A stretch of 12,844 nt of DNA. Source: Chitinophagaceae bacterium (GTDB lineage Bacteria > Bacteroidota > Bacteroidia > Chitinophagales > Chitinophagaceae). Where the stretch lies: contig VIKJ01000018.1 of NCBI GenBank assembly GCA_008080615.1, forward strand, positions 6,346-19,189. The letters run 5' to 3'. Shown here in pieces: positions 1-6,834 of this stretch. Under the pieces are notes generated by a model that did not search any database, was not told the origin of the DNA, and saw only the letters and a program-made list of their open reading frames with translations. The translations under genes were made by a program, and so were the position numbers. Each line of letters starts with the position of its first letter. Position 1 is the stretch's first letter.

Positions 1-164
1 AAATGGCCTGGTTTAATTCTGCAGGGTACTTAGAAATAGCCTTAAGAAATGGAAATATGGCGGGTTTGTTTGGCCTGCAAGGATATAGCGAACAAATGCA
101 AAAAGCTGGTGCATCAGCAGGAAATAAGTGGTTTTATCAAACCATTCGGGTATTCTTCGAATAA
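1..164 (+). CDS. C-terminal end of a probable SAM hydroxide adenosyltransferase (SAM hydrolase, DUF62 family), partial
   Basis: Frame 3 is open from the window start to a TAA at 162-164 and encodes about 53 residues. It contains the stretch NSAGYLEIAL followed by RNGNMAGLFGL, and ends in VFFE. This resembles the C-terminal beta-barrel domain of SAM-dependent hydroxide adenosyltransferases, which split S-adenosylmethionine into adenosine and methionine and are related to the SAM chlorinases/fluorinases; in that family an N-S-x-G-Y-x-E-I-A motif contacts the adenine end of the substrate. The N-terminal catalytic domain lies outside the window, so the assignment rests on this tail only. The gene is on the same strand as lpd and ends 88 bp before the lpd start. 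Confidence 0.6.
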   Translation, partial: MAWFNSAGYLEIALRNGNMAGLFGLQGYSEQMQKAGASAGNKWFYQTIRVFFE

Positions 165-183
165 AGCAGTTATTCTCTTTTTT
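159..183 (+). terminator. Weak candidate intrinsic terminator overlapping the stop of the upstream gene
   Basis: GAATAA (159-164) and TTATTC (170-175) form a perfect 6-bp stem with a 5-base loop. They are followed by TC and six T residues (178-183). The stem is almost all A/T and includes the stop codon of the upstream gene, so it would be weak. A competing hairpin, TATTC-ttc-GAATA (151-163), shares the GAATA arm. Confidence 0.35.
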
Positions 184-252
184 AGTTTGCCTATTTGCGA
201 GTATTTTCGCATCCGCAATTGTTTATTTATACAATCAATTAATACTTGTAAT

Positions 253-1623
253 ATGGCATATGATGTAATTGTACTAGGTAGCGGTCCGGGTGGTTATCCT
301 GCTGCAATCCGCGCTTCTCAATTGGGTTTTAAAGTAGCAATCATTGAAAAAGAAAGTTTAGGGGGTGTTTGTTTAAACTGGGGTTGTATTCCTACTAAGG
401 CCTTAATTAAAAGTGCTCAAGTGTATGAATACATGAAACACAGTACCAATTATGGAATCAATGCAACTGGTGTACAACACGATTTTGGTGCTGTTGTAAA
501 AAGAAGCAGGGGCGTTGCCGACAAAATGAGTAAGGGTGTTCAATTTCTAATGAAAAAGAATAAGATTGATGTTGTAATGGGCTATGGTAAAATAAAAGCC
601 AAAGGCCAAGTAGAAGTTATAGCAGCAGATGGATCTAAGCAAATTGTAGAGGCTAAAAATATTATTATCGCAACAGGTGGTAGAAGCAGGGAGTTGCCTA
701 ATTTAAAACAAGACGGAAAAAAAGTAATTGGTTATAGAGAAGCAATGGTTTTGCCCGAGCAGCCTAAAAGCATGATCATTGTTGGTAGTGGAGCTATAGG
801 AGTGGAATTTGCATATGTGTACAATAGCATGGGAACTAAGGTTACCATTGTAGAATTTTTGCCACGTATTGTTCCAGTTGAAGATGAAGATATTTCTAAA
901 GAATTGGAGAAGCAATACAAAAAAATGGGTGTAGATATCATGACCAATGCTTCAGTTGAATCTGTAGATACTAGCGGAGCTGGCGTTAAAGCATCTGTTA
1001 AAAAGCAAGATGGTTCAGTTGTTGTTTTGGAAGCAGATATCGTATTAAGTGCTGTAGGTGTGGTTGCTAATATTGAGCAAATTGGTTTGGAGGAAAATGG
1101 TATTAAAACAGAAAAAGGAAAGATTGTTGTAGATAAATATGGTCAAACTTCTGTAGCCGGAATTTATGCAATTGGAGATTGTTCTCCAGGCCAAGCATTG
1201 GCGCATGTTGCGGCAAAAGAGGGCATTAATGCAGCTGAACATATTGCTTATATGGAAAAGAAATTCCATCATTTACCAGAAGCAATGGACTATAATAATA
1301 TTCCAGGATGTACTTATTGCATACCAGAAATTGCCAGTGTAGGTTATACAGAAAAAGCAGCTAAAGAAGCTGGATACGAAATTAAAGTGGGTAAGTTCCC
1401 TGAGGGTTTTGTAAAAGTAATTTACGATGCTAAATATGGCGAATTCTTAGGTTGTCATATGATTGGCACCAATGTTACTGAAATGATTGCCGAGGCAGTA
1501 GTAGCCCGTAAATTAGAAACCACTGCTCATGAAATTTTAAATGCAGTTCATCCGCATCCTACTATGAGTGAAGGTTTAAAAGAAGCAACTGCTGCAGCTT
1601 ACGGTGAAGCAATTGATATTTAA
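253..1623 (+). CDS. lpd: Dihydrolipoyl dehydrogenase (E3 subunit of 2-oxoacid dehydrogenase complexes)
   Basis: This 456-residue flavoprotein reoxidises the dihydrolipoyl group of the E2 subunits (pyruvate, 2-oxoglutarate or branched-chain dehydrogenases, or the glycine cleavage system) and passes the electrons to NAD+ in the cytoplasm. Visible motifs are the FAD dinucleotide fold GSGPGGY at residues 9-15, the redox disulfide C40/C45 in GGVCLNWGCIPTK, the NAD-binding fold GSGAIG at 178-183, and the C-terminal catalytic dyad H435/E440 in HPHPTMSE. The length is normal for the family. The reading frame is open further upstream, to 49, but that extension overlaps the preceding gene and bears no family sequence; the ATG at 253 puts the FAD motif in its usual place. 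No E1 or E2 gene is adjacent and a strong terminator follows, so this E3 is probably transcribed alone and shared between complexes. I found no convincing promoter in the 88-bp upstream gap. Confidence 0.97.
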   Translation: MAYDVIVLGSGPGGYPAAIRASQLGFKVAIIEKESLGGVCLNWGCIPTKALIKSAQVYEYMKHSTNYGINATGVQHDFGAVVKRSRGVADKMSKGVQFLMKKNKIDVVMGYGKIKAKGQVEVIAADGSKQIVEAKNIIIATGGRSRELPNLKQDGKKVIGYREAMVLPEQPKSMIIVGSGAIGVEFAYVYNSMGTKVTIVEFLPRIVPVEDEDISKELEKQYKKMGVDIMTNASVESVDTSGAGVKASVKKQDGSVVVLEADIVLSAVGVVANIEQIGLEENGIKTEKGKIVVDKYGQTSVAGIYAIGDCSPGQALAHVAAKEGINAAEHIAYMEKKFHHLPEAMDYNNIPGCTYCIPEIASVGYTEKAAKEAGYEIKVGKFPEGFVKVIYDAKYGEFLGCHMIGTNVTEMIAEAVVARKLETTAHEILNAVHPHPTMSEGLKEATAAAYGEAIDI

Positions 1624-1650
1624 TTGATTTTCATAATGATCGTTCATTCA

Positions 1651-1675
1651 AAAGACCCCATTGGGGTCTTTTTTT
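1651..1675 (+). terminator. Intrinsic terminator after lpd
   Basis: AAAGACCCC (1651-1659) pairs perfectly with GGGGTCTTT (1663-1671) around an ATT loop, and the T run continues to 1675. The stem starts 28 bp past the lpd stop codon. The A run before the stem means it could also act on the opposite strand. Confidence 0.92.
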
Positions 1676-1686
1676 ATATCCTACCT

Positions 1687-1738
1687 ACTAGTTTGTATTT
1701 TGCTTCAGGATTGTTAAAACTAGTTATAAACTAGTTAT
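1687..1738. repeat. Tandem 11-bp direct repeat with ACTAGT cores, plus an upstream ACTAGT copy; candidate operator
   Basis: AAACTAGTTAT occurs twice head to tail with no mismatch (1717-1727 and 1728-1738). Each unit contains the palindrome ACTAGT (1719-1724 and 1730-1735). A third ACTAGT lies at 1687-1692, inside ACTAGTTT, which is the reverse complement of the first eight bases of the unit. Centre-to-centre distances are 11 bp and 32 bp, about one and three helical turns, so bound proteins would sit on the same DNA face. The last unit runs into the candidate -7 element of the downstream PAS gene. The repeat is directly visible; the operator role is inferred. Confidence 0.5.
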
Positions 1739-1743
1739 CTTTA
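1711..1743 (+). promoter_or_regulatory. Candidate Bacteroidota-type promoter for the PAS/DHp gene
   Basis: TTG at 1711-1713 is followed after 22 bp by TATCTTTA at 1736-1743, which matches TAnnTTTG except for the last base. The spacing is slightly longer than the usual 19-21 bp. The start codon lies about 105 bp downstream. The 11-bp tandem repeat fills the spacer and overlaps the -7 element. Confidence 0.4.
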
Positions 1744-1848
1744 TCATGATTTGTTTTTGTTCCCCCGTACCGAACAAATTAAATTAATCCGTTCTGCAAA
1801 TAATTGAACATTCAGTTTAATTATTTAAAGGCATATTGTACACACCCT

Positions 1849-3660
1849 ATGGATCATTTGAAAGCATCTCAGCTGTTCCCAGAACAGTTGTTGAATTCAT
1901 TGGTTTTCTCTGTAGTTGTTACTGACTTAGAGGGAAGGTTCGTGTATGTTAACCCACTCTTCCAATACAAATTTTCTCATATTGCTCCCGATTTAAAACA
2001 GGCACATTTTGCAGATACTGTTTATTCAGATGATGTAAAAATGTGTAATGAAGCTGCAAGAGAATGCATCAAAAATCCTGATAAACACACCACTGTAACT
2101 GTAAGGAAGGCTACAGAGGGTGAAGATTATTTTTGGACAACTTGGGAGGTTTCGGTACTAAAGAATGAGCAAGGATATGGAGTAGGAATTGTTTCAATTG
2201 GGCATGACGTAACCAATACAGAAAAAGTAGTTAATAGAACCATCGATTTATCTCAGGAGCAAAAGAAAGCACAAAAGCAACAGTTTAAAACCTTGGTAAG
2301 TCATATACCTGGTGTAGTTTATCGTTGTTTAGCTGATGAAAATTTAACCATCGAATTTTTGAGTGATGTAGTAGAAGAGCTTACTGGATATGAAACTGAA
2401 TCATTGCAACAAAATCGAATGCATGGGTTTAATACCCTTATTCATGAAGATGATTTGGAAATGGTTAAGAGTTCTATTCAACACGCTGTTTCACAAAAAC
2501 ATCATTTTGAAATTGAGTATAGATTGCTTCATAAAAATGGGGAAATAAAATGGGTTTTCGAAAGAGGAGGCGCAACATATGAACCTGCCGAAGGGAAAAC
2601 TTATATAGATGGAACTATTTTTGATATAACTGCACGAAAAAGGGTAGAAGCTGCATTAGAAAGAAGTGAGGATGAAGTAAAGCGCTTGGCCCTGGTAGCA
2701 CATAATACTACCAACTCTGTATTAATTGCAGATAAAGACCAGCAAATTATTTGGGTTAATGAAGGCTTTACCAGAATTAGTGGTTACTCATTAGATGAGG
2801 TAAGAGGTAAAAAAATTGGTTATTCGTTGGATGGTCCTAAAGCCGATGAACGTTCTAAAGTTCGTTTGAAACATGCGTTGGATAATAAGCTTTCATTTAA
2901 GGAAGAGTTTTTAAGCTATGCTAAAAATGGCAATGCTATTTGGCTAGAAGTTGATTGCCAGCCTCTATTTGATGAGCAAAATGTTCATATTGGTTTCATG
3001 GCCATTGAAAACGATATTACCAGAAGAAGACAAGCTCAATTAGAACAACAAGAATTATTGCAGCGTTTAACATTGGCAACCGACTCGGCAAAAATAGGAA
3101 TCTGGGAGATAGATTTGCAAGACAGGAATGTTATTTGGGACGATAAAATGTTTGAATTATATGGTTATGAAAAAGACACGCCTTTTTCTCCATATAAAAT
3201 TTGGAAAAGGGCCATGCATCCGGAAGACTTAGAAATGATGCAGCGTATAGTTGGGCAATTAATAGAAGGCGTACGAGATATTGATTCTGCAGTGTATAGA
3301 ATTACTACTCCAAATGGAAGGGTAAGGCATATAGAGTCTCATGCCATTGTTAAGAAATCGGCTAGTGGTAAAATATTGAGGTTAATTGGAACCAATCGAA
3401 ATATTACAGATGATATTGTAGTTCAGGAGAAATTAAAAACCCAAAATAAAGTATTAAGGGATATTGCCTTTATTCAATCTCACGAGGTAAGGCGTCCATT
3501 GGCCAATATATTAGGTGTTATTGAAGTACTCAACAACAGCAATTCGGTAAATAATAAAGAAATCTTTGATCACTTAATTGAAAGTGCCAACGAACTAGAT
3601 ATGCAAATCAGAAGCATTGTTAAGAAAACCAACAATTTAGATGGCTTGATGGCAGGCTAA
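1849..3660 (+). CDS. Multi-PAS sensor protein ending in a HisKA-like (DHp) domain without an ATPase domain
   Basis: This predicted cytoplasmic signalling protein has 603 residues. No transmembrane segment or signal peptide is visible. Four PAS-type sensor domains follow each other at about residues 12-125, 146-265, 277-394 and 408-522, each ending in a D-[IV]-T motif. The second and fourth look like the PAS_3 type. The third has the layout of a LOV domain, but isoleucine (I323) stands near where the flavin-binding cysteine would be. A helical linker leads to a phospho-acceptor H-box, SHEVRRPLANILG, with H545. Only 58 residues follow the histidine, and none of the N, G1, F or G2 boxes of a HATPase_c domain is present. 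The stop codon lies 1 bp from the end of a convergent gene, so no catalytic domain can follow. I chose the ATG at 1849; a TTG at 1804 in the same frame is less likely. It may act as a phosphotransfer or dimerisation partner of other kinases; the ligand and partners cannot be read from the sequence. Confidence 0.85.
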   Translation: MDHLKASQLFPEQLLNSLVFSVVVTDLEGRFVYVNPLFQYKFSHIAPDLKQAHFADTVYSDDVKMCNEAARECIKNPDKHTTVTVRKATEGEDYFWTTWEVSVLKNEQGYGVGIVSIGHDVTNTEKVVNRTIDLSQEQKKAQKQQFKTLVSHIPGVVYRCLADENLTIEFLSDVVEELTGYETESLQQNRMHGFNTLIHEDDLEMVKSSIQHAVSQKHHFEIEYRLLHKNGEIKWVFERGGATYEPAEGKTYIDGTIFDITARKRVEAALERSEDEVKRLALVAHNTTNSVLIADKDQQIIWVNEGFTRISGYSLDEVRGKKIGYSLDGPKADERSKVRLKHALDNKLSFKEEFLSYAKNGNAIWLEVDCQPLFDEQNVHIGFMAIENDITRRRQAQLEQQELLQRLTLATDSAKIGIWEIDLQDRNVIWDDKMFELYGYEKDTPFSPYKIWKRAMHPEDLEMMQRIVGQLIEGVRDIDSAVYRITTPNGRVRHIESHAIVKKSASGKILRLIGTNRNITDDIVVQEKLKTQNKVLRDIAFIQSHEVRRPLANILGVIEVLNNSNSVNNKEIFDHLIESANELDMQIRSIVKKTNNLDGLMAG

Positions 3661-3661
3661 T

Positions 3662-4435
3662 TTATTTGCCAAATACTTTCTTCAGTAATTCGGTAGATCT
3701 AGCCAATGGATTCTTTCTTATTTCTTTTTCTTCAATAGCAATTTGCTGATAAATTCCACTCATAGATTTTTCTGTAACATAACCAGCTAAATCGGGGTTG
3801 ATCTTTTTAAAACTAAACTTATTATAAGTAGAAATTAAGTTATTCCATTGTTTGGTGGCTTCTGTTTTCTGTAACGCGTTTTCTATAATTGGTTTAAATG
3901 AATTGGTAAGCGATGTAGTTGTTTTTTGCTGAAGGTATGCAGTGGCAGCAGTATCACTACCTTTTAAAATGCCCATTGCATCAGTAATTGTCATTTCCTT
4001 AATGGCATTAGTGAAAATAGGGGTAGCAGTTTTGCAGGCTTCTTCTGCAGCCCTATTCATGCTTAATATGGCATCATCTACTTGCTTACCCATTCCAATA
4101 TTTCTTAAAGTAGTTTCAATTTTTTGTGCTTCTGGAGGCAGTAAGATTTTTAAAGCGGCATTGGCAAAAAAACCATCGGGCTTTGATAACATAGCAGTAC
4201 CTTTTTCTGCTCCCAATACCAATGCTTCTTTTAATCCATTGGCAATATCCATTGTACCTGCTTGGTTGCCCTTGGCACCTCCCATTAATTTTCCAAATGT
4301 ATTGGATAGTGATGATGAACTAGTATCAGTTGATTTTTTGGGTTGCTTTAATAAGTCATTTAAACTTTGTGCTGATAATTGCACAGTGCAGAATAAGCCT
4401 ATTAATACTATAACTACAATTTTCATAGAATTCAT
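3662..4435 (-). CDS. DUF4197 family secreted/periplasmic protein
   Basis: The 257-residue product begins with a signal peptide: a hydrophobic run at about residues 5-19, then a likely cleavage site after LSAQ near residue 23. A Ser/Thr-rich linker (about 36-46) leads into the DUF4197 domain, from about residue 65 to the end. Matching family features include GLKEAL, MNRAAEEACKTATPIF, the MTITDAMGILKGSDTAAT region, and the tail NPLARSTELLKKVFGK. The function of DUF4197 proteins is unknown; location outside the inner membrane is inferred from the signal peptide. The start could also be the ATG three codons further in (4426); both leave a complete signal peptide. The gene lies 48 bp downstream of the amino-acid permease on the same strand, so cotranscription is possible. 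It converges on the PAS gene with a 1-bp gap. Confidence 0.85.
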   Translation of the reverse strand: MNSMKIVVIVLIGLFCTVQLSAQSLNDLLKQPKKSTDTSSSSLSNTFGKLMGGAKGNQAGTMDIANGLKEALVLGAEKGTAMLSKPDGFFANAALKILLPPEAQKIETTLRNIGMGKQVDDAILSMNRAAEEACKTATPIFTNAIKEMTITDAMGILKGSDTAATAYLQQKTTTSLTNSFKPIIENALQKTEATKQWNNLISTYNKFSFKKINPDLAGYVTEKSMSGIYQQIAIEEKEIRKNPLARSTELLKKVFGK

Positions 4436-4483
4436 TATGTATGTAAATTAATCATCCTTTTGTTTAGATGTAATTTCTTGATA

Positions 4484-5806
4484 TTAATTAACATTTTGTA
4501 TAGGTTCAATAGAACCTCTTTTACTAAGTTTAAAGAAAACAATACCAATTAAGATAACCAATGTGCCATAAAGTGATACAAGTGGCTTTAGCGAAATGCC
4601 ATAGTAAATAATCCAAGCATTAATGGCTAAAAAGAAAATTGGCACAAAGGGATAAAAGGGTGTTCTATAATGATGCTTGTTAAACGGTAATCTTTTTCGA
4701 ACAATAAATACCCCGGCAACTGCTAGCGATGTACTTGCACTTAATAAGAATCCTATTAAATCTATGATGAATTGAAATTGATTAAGCCAAATTAATAATA
4801 AAGCCAATGCACTTTGGGTATACACAGCTAAATAGGGAATACCGTGGTTGTTTAGCTTCTTCAATATCCTTAAATTATGAATTTCTTCACCCATAACTGC
4901 CGTTACCCTTGGCCCCGAAAATGTCATTGCACTGGCACTGCTAATTAATGTAATGCAAATACAAATACTCATAATCATGGCGCCTTTTGCTCCAAATAAA
5001 TGATTGGCTGCAATAAAGCCAACATTAATTTGTCCTTTTAATTCATTGGCAGGTGCAGCTAATAAAAATGCATAATTTAATAGTAAATACAAAAGTGTAA
5101 CCAGCAGTGTGCCTCCCAATAATGCGATGGGTAAATTGCGAGCAGGATCTTTTATTTCACCTGCAATATAAGTGGCTGCATTCCAGCCTGTATACGCATA
5201 TAATACCCAATACAGGTTCACCGCAAATTTTCCAGATCCAGTAATTTCATGCAAGGCATTGTTGGTAGGAATGATGGATGGAATTGGTTGGGTAGATAAT
5301 AAAAATGAGGCAATAACTATGAATCCGATGATGGATATATTCATCAATGTGGCATATTGTTGAAAGCGAGCACTAATGGTAGATTTCCAAGCATGCAGTA
5401 TGGTTAGTAAAACTAATACTGTAGTAGAAATAAGTATGGGTTCTATGTTGGGTAAAAAGCCAGTGGCATAATTCCCAATGGCAATACAAACAATGGCTAC
5501 AGGTGCAGCAAACCCTGCCAATGTAGATATCCATCCAGCTAAAAAGCCATAGATGGGCCCATATAGTTTACTTAAAAAATTCATTTCACCTCCATTATTA
5601 GGAAGTGCCGTTGCTAATTCGGCATATACAAGTGCCCCACTCAATGCAATCAATCCTCCAACTACCCAAAGCATTAAAATACTAAAGCTGCTTTCGAAAT
5701 CCATTAGCTGAAATCCTAAGCTAGTATAAACACCACTTCCAATCATGTTGGCAATTACCAATGCCATTGCAGTAAAAACAGAGAAGTGCCGTTTATTTCG
5801 CATCAT
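4484..5806 (-). CDS. APC-family amino-acid permease or exchanger
   Basis: This 440-residue inner-membrane protein has about 12 predicted transmembrane helices. It shows the hallmarks of the amino acid-polyamine-organocation superfamily: the unwound helix-1 motif IGSGVY (residues 22-27), which in this fold holds the substrate carboxyl and amino groups, and the helix-6 region AYTGWN (204-209) followed by GEIKDP (216-221). These fit the LAT / SteT-like branch, which exchanges or imports neutral amino acids. The exact substrate cannot be told. The gene starts 3 bp after the kdsA stop codon and is almost certainly cotranscribed with it. The frame also has a TTG at 5809 and a second ATG at 5803; I take the ATG at 5806, but 5803 is nearly as good. 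Confidence 0.92.
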   Translation of the reverse strand: MMRNKRHFSVFTAMALVIANMIGSGVYTSLGFQLMDFESSFSILMLWVVGGLIALSGALVYAELATALPNNGGEMNFLSKLYGPIYGFLAGWISTLAGFAAPVAIVCIAIGNYATGFLPNIEPILISTTVLVLLTILHAWKSTISARFQQYATLMNISIIGFIVIASFLLSTQPIPSIIPTNNALHEITGSGKFAVNLYWVLYAYTGWNAATYIAGEIKDPARNLPIALLGGTLLVTLLYLLLNYAFLLAAPANELKGQINVGFIAANHLFGAKGAMIMSICICITLISSASAMTFSGPRVTAVMGEEIHNLRILKKLNNHGIPYLAVYTQSALALLLIWLNQFQFIIDLIGFLLSASTSLAVAGVFIVRKRLPFNKHHYRTPFYPFVPIFFLAINAWIIYYGISLKPLVSLYGTLVILIGIVFFKLSKRGSIEPIQNVN

Positions 5807-5809
5807 CAA

Positions 5810-6655
5810 TTAAAAGGCGTTTTTCACTACTGATTCTCTCAGGCGAACTAATTTTTCTAATAGGGCAGGAAGCAATTGTAATGGAAGCATATTAGCCCCA
5901 TCACTTTTTGCCATTGCAGGGTTGGGATGCGTTTCTATAAATAATCCATTAGCGCCAGTAGCAATAGCTGCTTTGGCAATCGTTCCAATCATTTTGGGAT
6001 TGCCACCTGTAATGCCACTGCTTTGATTGGGCTGTTGTAAAGAATGTGTACAATCCATAATCACAGGTACGCCATGCTGCTGCATGATTGGAATATTTCT
6101 ATAATCTACCACTAAGTCTTGATAGCCAAATGTGTTACCTCTTTCGGTTAACATTACTTTTTGATTACCTGCTTTTTGAATTTTATCAACAGCAAATCGC
6201 ATAGATTCTCCATTTAAAAACTGCCCTTTTTTTACATTTACAATTTTATTGGTTTCTGATGCAGCTAGTAATAAATCTGTTTGCCTGCAAAGGAACGCAG
6301 GTATCTGTAAAATATCTATAAAAGGAGCTGCCATTGCTGCTTCTTCATGCGCATGAATATCTGAAGTTGTAGGAAGTTGAAATGTATCACCAACTTTTTT
6401 GATTAATGATAATCCGTTATCATCTCCAATTCCAGTAAATGAATTGGCACTAGTCCGATTGGCTTTTCTATAACTGGCTTTAAATACGTAGGGGATTCCT
6501 AAAGCTTTACAAGTAGCATATACTGTTTCAGCAATTTCCATTACCATTTCTTCACTTTCAACAACACATGGTCCTGCAATAAGAAAAAAAGATTCGGGGT
6601 TGTATTGTTGATTGCTGAATAAATCTTGCAAATAACTAGGTAAGGTATAGCTCAT
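5810..6655 (-). CDS. kdsA: 3-deoxy-8-phosphooctulonate synthase (KDO8P synthase), metal-dependent type
   Basis: The enzyme condenses phosphoenolpyruvate with D-arabinose 5-phosphate to give KDO 8-phosphate, the precursor of the Kdo sugar that links lipid A to the LPS core. The 281-residue product shows AGPCVVES (27-34), FKASYRKANRTS, IQIPAF-like LQIPAF, RQTDL, NVKKGQF, GNTFGYQDLVVD and ETHPNP, all KdsA signatures. C30, H204, E241 and D252 align with the metal ligands C11, H185, E222 and D233 of the Aquifex enzyme at a constant offset of 19. The E. coli enzyme, which needs no metal, has Asn at the Cys position. This one should therefore need a divalent metal ion. A well-matched promoter lies about 75 bp upstream of the ATG, and the permease gene follows 3 bp after the stop. 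Confidence 0.97.
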   Translation of the reverse strand: MSYTLPSYLQDLFSNQQYNPESFFLIAGPCVVESEEMVMEIAETVYATCKALGIPYVFKASYRKANRTSANSFTGIGDDNGLSLIKKVGDTFQLPTTSDIHAHEEAAMAAPFIDILQIPAFLCRQTDLLLAASETNKIVNVKKGQFLNGESMRFAVDKIQKAGNQKVMLTERGNTFGYQDLVVDYRNIPIMQQHGVPVIMDCTHSLQQPNQSSGITGGNPKMIGTIAKAAIATGANGLFIETHPNPAMAKSDGANMLPLQLLPALLEKLVRLRESVVKNAF

Positions 6656-6730
6656 ATTATGCTGGTTAATTGTTTTATTTAAATGAAAACCAAGGCCATA
6701 TTGCCCACTTAGGTATCATTTAAATTAAAA

Positions 6731-6762
6731 CAAAACTAAACAATTTAACCGCCTATACCAAA
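6731..6762 (-). promoter_or_regulatory. Promoter of the kdsA-permease operon
   Basis: Read on the minus strand, TTTG (6762-6759) is followed after 20 bp by TAGTTTTG (6738-6731), a full match to the Bacteroidota consensus TTG - about 19-21 bp - TAnnTTTG. Transcription would begin near 6725, giving an untranslated leader of roughly 70 bases before the kdsA ATG at 6655. Confidence 0.7.
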
Positions 6763-6834
6763 GTTATGCTTTTGCCAAATTCTACTGCGTTAGCAAGCCC
6801 TTTTTTCGTTTCTTTGCTACTTAAACGATTGAAA

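Noticed and set aside
49..252. In-frame extension upstream of lpd
   Set aside because: It overlaps the end of the preceding gene in another frame and has no lipoamide dehydrogenase sequence; the family begins at the ATG at 253, just before the FAD motif.
1804..1848. TTG start 15 codons upstream of the PAS gene
   Set aside because: A normal ATG at 1849 stands just before the first PAS domain; the extra 15 residues resemble no domain.
3942..4451. Plus-strand open frame of 169 codons opposite the DUF4197 gene
   Set aside because: The opposite strand encodes a protein with a signal peptide and clear family blocks; this frame is its shadow.
6766..6834. Alternative earlier start for tdh (ATG at 6766)
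   Set aside because: The 23 added residues do not belong to the family, and the NAD motif is already at its usual distance from the ATG at 6835.
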